A stretch of 41,712 nt of DNA from Ignavibacteriota bacterium (GTDB lineage: Bacteria > Bacteroidota > Ignavibacteria > UBA10030 > UBA6906), in the NCBI GenBank assembly GCA_003162635.1, contig PMNE01000044.1, positions 64,858 through 106,569 on the forward strand, given 5' to 3'. The notes under the pieces are model-generated. The model worked only from the letters and a program-made list of their open reading frames with translations. It did not search any database and was not told the origin of the DNA. Below are positions 16,389 to 24,530 of the stretch, one piece after another. How positions within the stretch are numbered: position 1 is the stretch's first letter; each line of letters opens with the position of its first letter. A program made the position numbers and the translations under genes.

Positions 16389-18839
16389 TCATTGGACCGG
16401 CCGGAGGATAAGGTGAGATCGAACCAGACGGATATCCTCGTCCGTCCGGCACAAGACTGTTTTCCGCTCTCCGGGGTCGAGATCAAAATAGTTGTCTTCG
16501 AACATCGCCTCACCCCCGGACAACGAGAGGCGTAGGTTTTTCACAAACGCGTCGGCATGGAGAGTAATGGCAAACATCCCCTCTGCTTTCTGTGCTATCG
16601 TCACTTTGGGAGTCACCGCGGGAAAATGACTGCACCTCGGTTCCGCAAAGAACATCCTGTTTTCGGCAACGGACTTCCCCTTCACAAAAAGCACGGCGTG
16701 GAGGTACTCATCTTCATTGACGAGGCCTACCAGATCCCGCTCCCTCACGATTGCCCCTGTCGATGCACTGTTCGCAGGAATCCTGCATGGTGTTTCGCGT
16801 TTCCACACTGTTCTCCCTGTGAAGGAACGACGCGAGATTTTCAGCGTTCCGCTGACAGGTTTGAGCAGATCGTTCACCACACGCACCTCGTACCCTTCCC
16901 CTGCTGCGTGGAACATCACAAGGAGAGGAGCGAAGAACCGTTTGGCATAGTAATACCCCGCCTTGGGACGCAGCGCGCTGTCGATGACCGCCCAGCTGCT
17001 TACAGGCCAGCAATCGTTCAGTTGCCAGAAGAGGGAGCCGGAAGTCGCGAACTTCCTCTGTCGCCAGTGCTCCACTGCGGTCTTGAGCGCTTCCGCCTGC
17101 ACGAACTGGCATTTCAGAATAAATTCCTCCCAGTCGGATGCGACCCGGTAATGGGCGGCCTGAAACCTGAACAAACGCTCCTGTCCCTCCACCTGCTTGT
17201 TGTGGTGTTCCATCACCGGACTTTGCGGTGAGAGATCCGTCGGAAGCATTGCTTCGGCAAATGTCCGGGGATCGGGCGGCGCCTGAAATCCAAACTCTGC
17301 GATGAACCGTGCCGAGTCGTTCGTGTACTCCCCGTAATCCTTCCAGTCACTCCACACCTTCCACTGGTGGTGGGTGCCGTTCGATTCATCGTTGGGGGAT
17401 CCGTCGCCGAACGGAGAGCTGCGCCAGTAGATTCTCGTTCCGTCAAGTTGTGACACAACAGAAGGGAGGATGTCTCTGAAGATCGCGGCTCCCCTCATGT
17501 CATCCGCCGTCTTCCCGGGGTTCTCGGTGCAGAAGAGCCACTCGCATTCGTTGTTCCCGCACCAAACGACCAGGCTGGGATGGTTGCGGAGGCGTTTCAC
17601 CACCTTCTCCGCCTCCTCCTTGACCTGGGCAAGAAACCAGGGCTCCTGGGGATACTCTCCACAGGCAAACATGAAGTCCTGCCAGACCATGAGACCGAAT
17701 CGGTCGCATGCTTCATAGAAGGCATCCTGTTCATAGATTCCGCCGCCCCAGACGCGGATCATCGTCATGTGCGCTTCACGCGCCATCGTCAGAAGTTTTT
17801 CGTATTTCTCTTCCGTCACTCGCGGGAGAAAACTGTCTGCCGGAATCCAGTCGGCCCCTTTGCAATACACGGGCGTCTTGTTGACCTCGATGATGAACGA
17901 TTTCCCCTTCCCCTCTCTCTGTTGGACCAGATGGATGGTGCGGACGCCGAACGATCGTTCGATCCGATCGAGTTCCTTTCCCCCGGCACGAAGGACGAAC
18001 GCCGCGGTATAGAGCGGCTGCCCGCCGTAGCCGTTCGGCCACCAGAGTTTCGGATCAGGGATCAGGACTCTGAGGGGTGCATTTCTTCCGCGGAGCGGGA
18101 TAGTCTTCTCCAGTGAGAAGCCGTGGCCCGCCACCCTTACCTCCACCTCCATGCGTTGCATTGCCCGCCGGTCGACCTCAACGGAGAGCTCGACGACTGC
18201 GCCCCGTTTCCCCACCGACACGACGCGCGCAAATGGATCATGCAGCCGCCCACCGCTCCACGCCTGCAGTCCGATGGCCCGCCATATTCCCGACGTTGTC
18301 AGCGTCGGGCCCCAATCCCAGCCGAACGAATACTGGGCTTTCCTGACATACACGCGGTGAGGCTGCAGCGCTACGCGGAGAGGCTGATGGGCTTTCTCCA
18401 GCGATTTCGATCGCACACCCGGCGATGTAAAAGTTACCTCGATGGTATTTTTGCCAACGTGAAGAAGCCGTTTTACGTCGAACCGGTGCTCAACGAACAT
18501 ATTGGCGGTTTCCCCCGCCGGTCGGCCGTTGATGCAGATGGATGCATACGTGTCAAGACCTTCGCAGACCAGCGCGATCTCTTCTTCGGCGAGAAGATCG
18601 GGCAACACGTGGAATTCGCGCCGGTAGATCCACGAAGGATTTTCGACCCACCGAACATCGTTCTCATTCATCCGGAAGAACGGATCGGGGATCACCCCCT
18701 CCGCCATCAGGTCGGTGTGGACTGTTCCCGGCACGGTCCCCGTCATCCACTGGAAGGCGCGCTGCGCACCGCGCGGCAGAGCTCCATGTTGATCGATGGC
18801 CTTGAATTTCCACGTTCCATTGAGATCCAGAGTGCGCAT
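16389..18839 (-). CDS. GH2-family beta-mannosidase
   Basis: The 816-residue protein has the GH2 layout: a jelly-roll sugar-binding domain at the N-terminus (LNGTWKFKAID, AEGVIPDPFFRMNENDVRWV), immunoglobulin-like domains and a TIM barrel. The acid/base is Glu431 in VVWCGNNECEW and the nucleophile Glu515 in FIAEFGFQA; both contexts, with WGGGIYE, are typical of beta-mannosidases rather than beta-galactosidases. It should remove terminal beta-mannose. No signal peptide is present, so it probably acts in the cytoplasm. The ATG at 18839 gives the family start MRTLDLNG; in-frame ATGs at 18848 and 18863 are alternatives. The latter is 13 nt after the upstream stop. Confidence 0.9.
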   Translation of the reverse strand: MRTLDLNGTWKFKAIDQHGALPRGAQRAFQWMTGTVPGTVHTDLMAEGVIPDPFFRMNENDVRWVENPSWIYRREFHVLPDLLAEEEIALVCEGLDTYASICINGRPAGETANMFVEHRFDVKRLLHVGKNTIEVTFTSPGVRSKSLEKAHQPLRVALQPHRVYVRKAQYSFGWDWGPTLTTSGIWRAIGLQAWSGGRLHDPFARVVSVGKRGAVVELSVEVDRRAMQRMEVEVRVAGHGFSLEKTIPLRGRNAPLRVLIPDPKLWWPNGYGGQPLYTAAFVLRAGGKELDRIERSFGVRTIHLVQQREGKGKSFIIEVNKTPVYCKGADWIPADSFLPRVTEEKYEKLLTMAREAHMTMIRVWGGGIYEQDAFYEACDRFGLMVWQDFMFACGEYPQEPWFLAQVKEEAEKVVKRLRNHPSLVVWCGNNECEWLFCTENPGKTADDMRGAAIFRDILPSVVSQLDGTRIYWRSSPFGDGSPNDESNGTHHQWKVWSDWKDYGEYTNDSARFIAEFGFQAPPDPRTFAEAMLPTDLSPQSPVMEHHNKQVEGQERLFRFQAAHYRVASDWEEFILKCQFVQAEALKTAVEHWRQRKFATSGSLFWQLNDCWPVSSWAVIDSALRPKAGYYYAKRFFAPLLVMFHAAGEGYEVRVVNDLLKPVSGTLKISRRSFTGRTVWKRETPCRIPANSASTGAIVRERDLVGLVNEDEYLHAVLFVKGKSVAENRMFFAEPRCSHFPAVTPKVTIAQKAEGMFAITLHADAFVKNLRLSLSGGEAMFEDNYFDLDPGERKTVLCRTDEDIRLVRSHLILRPVQ

Positions 18840-18876
18840 ACCTATCATTCCAAGGTGTGACATGCCGTGCGAACTT

Positions 18877-21800
18877 TCATCGCACCAGCAAGAGCTTTCG
18901 TACCCGCATGACGGGTCCGGAACGGAGAACGCAATAGTACACTCCCGAAGCGACGCCCGCGGCGTTCCACCGCACCTCATGGATGCCGGGGGGAACAATG
19001 CTGTTCAGGATTTCCGCAATTTCTCTCCCCAGGAGGTCATAGACACGCAGAATCGTCCGCTCCCCTCTTCCTCCGGCAGGGATGGCGAACCTGATCTGGG
19101 TCGAAGGATTGAAGGGATTTGGATAGTTTTGATCGAGAAAATAGTCCGTCGGTATCGCCGCATCCCCTCCCTCACGGACACCCGTTGGACCGCTGAATAG
19201 TCCCTGAACCTGTGCGGGAGAAAGAGCGAAGTCATAGATCCGCAGATCGTCCAGCACGCCGTTGAAGTTCTCCTGCTGGTCGTTGGGAAGATCCTGCCCG
19301 ATGGTCAAGTCGACCGTGGTGGTCTGAAGCGCGCCGGAGTAGGGACTGAACGCGTCGAGATCGCCGTTCAGATACACTTCAACGTCCGCTCCGTCATACG
19401 TCGCCGTCACCATGAACGTGGAATCCAGGGAAAGCGGAGTTTCCGAATCAAGATCCTTCGTCCCTGTGGCGGTCTTGATGGTCCACCGCAGGTCTCCATT
19501 GGAAATCGAGATCTTCCACCTGTTCTCCCAGTTCCCATGCGACACGGGGTATTGTTCCCTTGTTGGATAGAACACTGCAATGCGCATCCAGAAAGTAACG
19601 GTGATCGCCTGTTGAAAGTTCAAACCGCTCGCGTTCGGCACCTGAATGTACGATGTCGTGCCATTGAATGAAAATGCGCTGTTCGGGTTTCCCGCACGAT
19701 CCGGAACGGACGTCACGTTGTGTCCCGTCCCGTTGTAGCCATTCCCGCTGGCGTCGTTGGCGTTTCCATTAAATGGATAGAAAGCGACCAGATTGCCTGA
19801 GGGCGCCTGGGAGAGATCGCGCACTTCGAATGTGACAGTCTTGCTGGTGGTCCCGCCGAACCCGTCGCTGACCACGCAGGTGACCGTGTCATCACCTGCC
19901 GAGGATGGCGCAGTCCACACCGCTGTCGTATCGGCCGCAACGATCGTCCCGGCGGTCGCACTCCACTGGAAGCTCATTGGATCGCCATCCGGGTCCTGGG
20001 CCTGGCACAAGAGCTGCGCCTGGGCACCCAGCCCTAACTTTCGGGGAACCGCCCGGAGTTTTTTGATTATGGGGGGATTGTTAAGACGAGAAACGACCGT
20101 GACGATCGCCGCCGCCGAATCTGCTCCACCGCGTCCGTCGGTCACGGTGCATGTCACCTTGTAGTCTCCGGGAACTGGCGCCGCCTGCCATGTCACGGTA
20201 GCGCCGGACCCGATAATGGCTCCACCATCTGCCCGCCACGAATAAGAAAGCGTATCCCCGTCCCTGTCCACCGCGGTGCAATAGACTCCCGTGCTTCCGT
20301 TCAGCGGCAAGATGCTTGCGGAAGAGGCAAATCCCTTGATGCGGGGGGGATAGTCGGCAACCACGTGGGCGGAGTGATAATCGACGACCACTCCGTTTAC
20401 AAGCATTTGTTCCTGGCGATAGCTCACCGTCCCTCCGGCCGGAACAATTACGAGAAGGATGGCGGCATCCGGAAGGATGTTGACGGAGACAACTCCCGTC
20501 TGTCCGGTCGCGATGAATCCTTTGGATACCGCATCATACAGGTCGTGCACCCCGCTCCCGAGATCCACCTGAACCGATTTTGCCACGCCATACGGGTTGA
20601 AGTAGAGAAAGGTCGGGTACGCGGACGCGTGATAGTAATCGGTCTTCAACGCGTCGAGGCGCAGAATCATCGGGACATTGGTCGTGTCGATGATCCCGGC
20701 AAGAATGCCGACGTGGGAAGAGCCGTAGAGGGCGAGGTTCGTCAGCCCCCATCCGCCGCTCATTGCATCGCCCGTACCATACGGGCTGTTGGAGTTTTGC
20801 GATTGTCGTAGCGCCTCGTAGGCGATGACGGAACCGGGATCATACTGCATGGCCCACGCTTCATTGTCCTGCTGATTTTGGCCAAGGTACCCGGAATAGA
20901 AAAGGCGGGCAGCGTTGGCGTCATTCAGCACCCACTTCCCGACCGCCCTGGCAAATCTGGGATCGTAGCGGACCAGGGGAACGAGGGTGCCGACCTGTTC
21001 AAATGAGTTCATCGCGAAGGCGTAGTTGTTACTCCCATTCACCTCGCCGATGAGACCGCTGCAATCCAGTCCTCCCCAGGTTCCCACCATAGCTCCCCAG
21101 GAGCGGAGAGGACCGACAGTGAAGCACCAGTTGAACAGCTTTTCGACATCGTACGAAGTACCGAGCTCGGCGTTCATCCGGGCCGCCGTATAGGTCCCAT
21201 AAGAGAGCTGCAGTTCATACGCCGGGTTCGTAGGATATGCGCTCAGAAATTCCATTGCCCATTCCGCCCCCTCGCGATACGACGCGCTGTCGGTTGCAGC
21301 ATACGCATTATAGAGCAGCCAGGCGATCGCGCCGGCGGCTTCCGGTTCGTGGACGTCGTTATCATACGGCGTCATGGTGTTCAGGAACCAGCCGCGATGG
21401 TCCATCAGCGGCACTTTCCACGGCGTTGCGCTTCCCCCCATCGCCTTCACAGATTGCAGCCAGCGATCGGCCACCATCCGGAATTGCATCGCGTACTCTC
21501 CTGTTCCCGGATACAGGGAGTTCATTTGATAGAAGAAGACGTTCGGCATGGTGCAGTACCACCAGTCATCCCCCGAATCGTCCACCGGGTGATTTCTATA
21601 CACATCGGACTCAGGGCGCTTGTTATACCATTCCTGGGCCATCAGCGGCCAGTTCTCGCCGCCTTGATTGCTCTTGTCGATCCCCGCCAGCGTCGCGCCG
21701 ACGATCGCGGGGATGCAATTGATCGCCTCTCCCGATGTCGGGGCCGTCGTACCGACAACCGTCTCGAGGATGAAACTCTGCTGTGCCGGGTAGTTCACCG

Positions 21801-22077
21801 TGCTCGATGTGAGGGTCACCAGCGGGAGATACGTCCCGGTGCGATGGAGGTCGAACACCAGGGAGTCGTAGCCGCGGGCCACACTCTTCCAGTCGCGCAT
21901 AAGATAGGGAGAAGGCAAATTCGGCATCAGATCGATCCTCGGCACCGCGATCTGCTGCGCATCCGCCGCAGAAACGAGCGCAAGAAACAGAACAATGATG
22001 ATACGAAGCGGCACAGGGGGGATCACATATTCGCGCGCGCACTCCCACTCTCTGCGGTTCCACCACGTCCTTCTCAT
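18877..22077 (-). CDS. Secreted 1066-residue protein: (alpha/alpha)6-type domain, two PKD/Ig-like domains, LamG lectin domain, T9SS signal
   Basis: The protein starts with a signal peptide whose hydrophobic core is LRIIIVLFLALVSAADA (cleavage near residue 40). Residues 41-570 are helical, rich in Trp and acidic residues (DDSGDDWWYC at 167-175, MDHRGW, YDNDVHEPEAAGA at 238-250), and look like a toroid glycoside-active domain with a C-terminal beta-sandwich. Two PKD/Ig-like repeats follow (about 578-663 and 668-753, each with a DxDGDxxSxxW-type motif), then a LamG/concanavalin-like domain (about 760-960). A T9SS type A sorting domain ends the protein (YPNPFNPSTQIRFAIP). It is probably displayed at the cell surface and binds glycan. 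The ATG overlaps the preceding stop by 4 nt. No characterised family was recognised for the N-terminal domain. Confidence 0.82.
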   Translation of the reverse strand: MRRTWWNRREWECAREYVIPPVPLRIIIVLFLALVSAADAQQIAVPRIDLMPNLPSPYLMRDWKSVARGYDSLVFDLHRTGTYLPLVTLTSSTVNYPAQQSFILETVVGTTAPTSGEAINCIPAIVGATLAGIDKSNQGGENWPLMAQEWYNKRPESDVYRNHPVDDSGDDWWYCTMPNVFFYQMNSLYPGTGEYAMQFRMVADRWLQSVKAMGGSATPWKVPLMDHRGWFLNTMTPYDNDVHEPEAAGAIAWLLYNAYAATDSASYREGAEWAMEFLSAYPTNPAYELQLSYGTYTAARMNAELGTSYDVEKLFNWCFTVGPLRSWGAMVGTWGGLDCSGLIGEVNGSNNYAFAMNSFEQVGTLVPLVRYDPRFARAVGKWVLNDANAARLFYSGYLGQNQQDNEAWAMQYDPGSVIAYEALRQSQNSNSPYGTGDAMSGGWGLTNLALYGSSHVGILAGIIDTTNVPMILRLDALKTDYYHASAYPTFLYFNPYGVAKSVQVDLGSGVHDLYDAVSKGFIATGQTGVVSVNILPDAAILLVIVPAGGTVSYRQEQMLVNGVVVDYHSAHVVADYPPRIKGFASSASILPLNGSTGVYCTAVDRDGDTLSYSWRADGGAIIGSGATVTWQAAPVPGDYKVTCTVTDGRGGADSAAAIVTVVSRLNNPPIIKKLRAVPRKLGLGAQAQLLCQAQDPDGDPMSFQWSATAGTIVAADTTAVWTAPSSAGDDTVTCVVSDGFGGTTSKTVTFEVRDLSQAPSGNLVAFYPFNGNANDASGNGYNGTGHNVTSVPDRAGNPNSAFSFNGTTSYIQVPNASGLNFQQAITVTFWMRIAVFYPTREQYPVSHGNWENRWKISISNGDLRWTIKTATGTKDLDSETPLSLDSTFMVTATYDGADVEVYLNGDLDAFSPYSGALQTTTVDLTIGQDLPNDQQENFNGVLDDLRIYDFALSPAQVQGLFSGPTGVREGGDAAIPTDYFLDQNYPNPFNPSTQIRFAIPAGGRGERTILRVYDLLGREIAEILNSIVPPGIHEVRWNAAGVASGVYYCVLRSGPVMRVRKLLLVR

Positions 22078-23474
22078 TGGACCTCCTTCCGGTACAGAGC
22101 CGCATCGTTTCCCTGAAGTATGCGGACTGCACTTCGGCGTGTATCAAGGACGAGGACAACATTTCCCGCCACCCCATCGGAGAAGATGGCGTACAGGTCG
22201 GCCCCGTGTTGTCCATGCGCCGATTTCCGGCAGTGCAGGAAGCGCATGGCCTGAGGATACTGTTCCAGTTCGGTGAGCGTCAGGAGCGCCTCGACCGTCG
22301 ATTCAGCGCCGGAATTCCGATTAAGCGTCACGGAATCCGAGATTCCGTCGAAGCAGCGACCTGACGCGGGATCGTACATCGGAACGCCAAGGGCATTGTT
22401 GCCGAAGAACCAGGATGCATACAAGCCGGCCATTGTCAGGTATTCCCGCTTGTGCGTGGCATCGTACAGGCGGAGGAGCGCGAGGGTCGCGGGACGGATA
22501 CCGTAGGCGATCTGCTCATAGGTTTTCTCCTCGCCTGGCGCGGCGATGTTGATTTCCTTTTTCAGTCCGTCGATCAGCAGCCTGGGATAGAAACCGACCG
22601 CTTCCCTTTCGGCCGATGCAATCATGGCGGTATCAGCGAAGAGCGACCCCGCACGCGCCAGGACATCCGACTGGCTGTTTCCCCACATATGCCACATCGT
22701 TTCCCATGACCGATGGAGACCGAACGGGAATGCTGCTGCGTCGCCTTCCTGCATCAGCATAAAGCCGCGGGCCAGCTTCTCGATCATTCCCTTCGCACGG
22801 AGGTCGCCTGTCGCGTGATAATATTCGATAAGACCGAGCGCAAGCTCTGACGACGCATCCGCCCCCGACTCGTACAGGAGCCAGCGGGGGATGATGCAGC
22901 CGTGGACATTCGTTGACTGGCCATATCGTTCGAGAAGAGTATCGACATGGGGGAGCGCACGGTCCACGCCCCGCCGCAAGCGCGCAGCGAACGCCGGATC
23001 GGCGGTGCGGAACATTCGATACCCGAGCGCCATGCTCCAGACCCCCCGCCCCGCCCACCAGCCAAACGACTTGCGGCTTGTTCCTCCGGTCGCGTTGATC
23101 CGGTGATCGCCCAGGATGAAATTGCAGAACTCCCCGTCATCCGACTGCATCGCCATCACAAACTTGAGGAGTTCGCGTCCCCTCTCCCGGCTCGTCGTAT
23201 CGCGCCGAAGTTCCCAGTGCCGAAGGTACACAACGGCAGCCCGGGCGGCATCATCCACGCATGCGATTCCTTCGGGGCCCGACTCGTTTGCGCTGATCCA
23301 CTCGTAGCCCGGGTAATTGGCGTAGATATGGACAATGGCAACACTGTCGCCGCCGAAGGCGATTCGCTCCGTCAGGTGGTTCAGATGCCCAAAGTTGACG
23401 ACCGATGCCGGAGTCCGGGCGGCTTCCGGGGCACACAGAAGGAGCGCGGAAACCAGGGGGAGAAGAATTGTCAT
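22074..23474 (-). CDS. Secreted (alpha/alpha)6-toroid protein, putative glycan-active enzyme
   Basis: The 466-residue protein has a signal peptide (ILLPLVSALLLCAPEAA) and then a long run of amphipathic helices with GIACVDDAARAAVVYLRHWE (about residue 70), RKSFGWWAGRGVWSMAL, HRSWETMWHMWGNSQ and LNRNSGAESTVEALL near the end. The aromatic and acidic residues at helix starts are typical of (alpha/alpha)6 toroid glycosidases and lyases. No family-level match can be claimed. The ATG at 23474 overlaps the dehydrogenase stop by one base (TGATG), and the stop overlaps the next start, so translation is coupled on both sides. Periplasmic location is inferred because there is no T9SS tail. Confidence 0.72.
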   Translation of the reverse strand: MTILLPLVSALLLCAPEAARTPASVVNFGHLNHLTERIAFGGDSVAIVHIYANYPGYEWISANESGPEGIACVDDAARAAVVYLRHWELRRDTTSRERGRELLKFVMAMQSDDGEFCNFILGDHRINATGGTSRKSFGWWAGRGVWSMALGYRMFRTADPAFAARLRRGVDRALPHVDTLLERYGQSTNVHGCIIPRWLLYESGADASSELALGLIEYYHATGDLRAKGMIEKLARGFMLMQEGDAAAFPFGLHRSWETMWHMWGNSQSDVLARAGSLFADTAMIASAEREAVGFYPRLLIDGLKKEINIAAPGEEKTYEQIAYGIRPATLALLRLYDATHKREYLTMAGLYASWFFGNNALGVPMYDPASGRCFDGISDSVTLNRNSGAESTVEALLTLTELEQYPQAMRFLHCRKSAHGQHGADLYAIFSDGVAGNVVLVLDTRRSAVRILQGNDAALYRKEVQ

Positions 23475-24484
23475 CACTGCGGCCTCACGATGCTCTTTGT
23501 TGCCCGTCCTTCCCGCTGGCACGCGAGAGCTTCCTCAACACTGTCGAGAGGAAAGGATTTGATCTGGAACGAATCCACCTGTACCAGCCCCGCTTCAAGA
23601 ACACTGATCGCACGTCCGTATGTGTGCGGGTTCACATAGGAACCGACGATGGTCAACTCCCTGGCGTAGACGGCGTTCGGTTCCATGGGGATCGTCATTC
23701 CCATGGGACAGACGCCGAAGAATTCCACTGTCCCCCCGCGCCGGGCAAGCCCAAGGGCAAGCTCCGCCGTCCGGGGAGTGCCGACGCATTCGATCACAAC
23801 GTCTGCACCGACTTCGGTGGTGTCTCTGACCGCTGCAGCCACATCGTCCGTCCCCGGATCGAGCGCCAGGTCGGCTCCCAATGTGCGAGCGAGCAGCCTC
23901 TTTCTTGGCAGCGGCTCGCTCACGATGATCCGTGCCGCGCCGGAAGCACGCGCAAGCTGAAGCATCAACAGACCGATCGTCCCTCCGCCAAGGATGGCCA
24001 CGGTGTCGCCTGTTCGTATCCGGGCCAGATCGATGCCATGGATGGCGCACGAGACGGGTTCGATGAACGCACTTTGTTCCGGCGGGAACCCGGCGGGAAG
24101 CCGATAGAGCTGGGACACGGGAACGATGGAGGATTCGGCCATGCCCCCGTCGATGTCCACGCCGAGTGCTTTCAATGCCGTGCAGAGATGGACGAGTCCG
24201 CGTCTGCAGTAGAAGCAGACGCCGCAGGCGATGTTGGGATCCACGCCGACCCGATCTCCCACGGCGAATGATGTTCCGTGACCTGCGTCGGCAACCACGC
24301 CCGCATATTCGTGGCCGAGAATGACCGGCGGAGAGGAGCGGGACGTTCCTTCGACGATGTGAACATCCGTTCCGCAAATCCCGCACACGTCCACGTTCAG
24401 GAGTATCTCCCCGTCGCCGAGGGATCGCAGCGATTTCTCAATGACCCGGACTCTTTGTGAACCCTGATATTGCGCTGCCTTCAT
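23474..24484 (-). CDS. Zinc-dependent medium-chain alcohol/polyol dehydrogenase
   Basis: The 336-residue protein is a medium-chain dehydrogenase of the sorbitol/threonine dehydrogenase type. Catalytic zinc ligands are visible as Cys37 in CGICGTDVH and His58-Glu59 in GHEYAG; structural zinc cysteines are Cys87, Cys90, Cys93 and Cys101. The NAD(P)-binding motif is ILGGGTIGLL. It oxidises an alcohol or a sugar hydroxyl using NAD(P). In this operon a sugar or sugar-alcohol substrate is likely but not shown. The ATG at 24484 has AAGGATG upstream; a 21-codon extension overlapping the neighbour is unlikely. The stop overlaps the next ATG by one base. Confidence 0.9.
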   Translation of the reverse strand: MKAAQYQGSQRVRVIEKSLRSLGDGEILLNVDVCGICGTDVHIVEGTSRSSPPVILGHEYAGVVADAGHGTSFAVGDRVGVDPNIACGVCFYCRRGLVHLCTALKALGVDIDGGMAESSIVPVSQLYRLPAGFPPEQSAFIEPVSCAIHGIDLARIRTGDTVAILGGGTIGLLMLQLARASGAARIIVSEPLPRKRLLARTLGADLALDPGTDDVAAAVRDTTEVGADVVIECVGTPRTAELALGLARRGGTVEFFGVCPMGMTIPMEPNAVYARELTIVGSYVNPHTYGRAISVLEAGLVQVDSFQIKSFPLDSVEEALACQREGRATKSIVRPQ

Positions 24485-24530
24485 GGCATCATCCTTGCCA
24501 ACGAGATTGAAATTCCTTTCACCGCCGAAC

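Noticed and set aside
16340..16513. An N-terminal extension of the GH130 protein
   Set aside because: The extra 58 residues overlap the end of the GH2 gene, have no family similarity, and a good ribosome-binding site marks the internal ATG at 16339.
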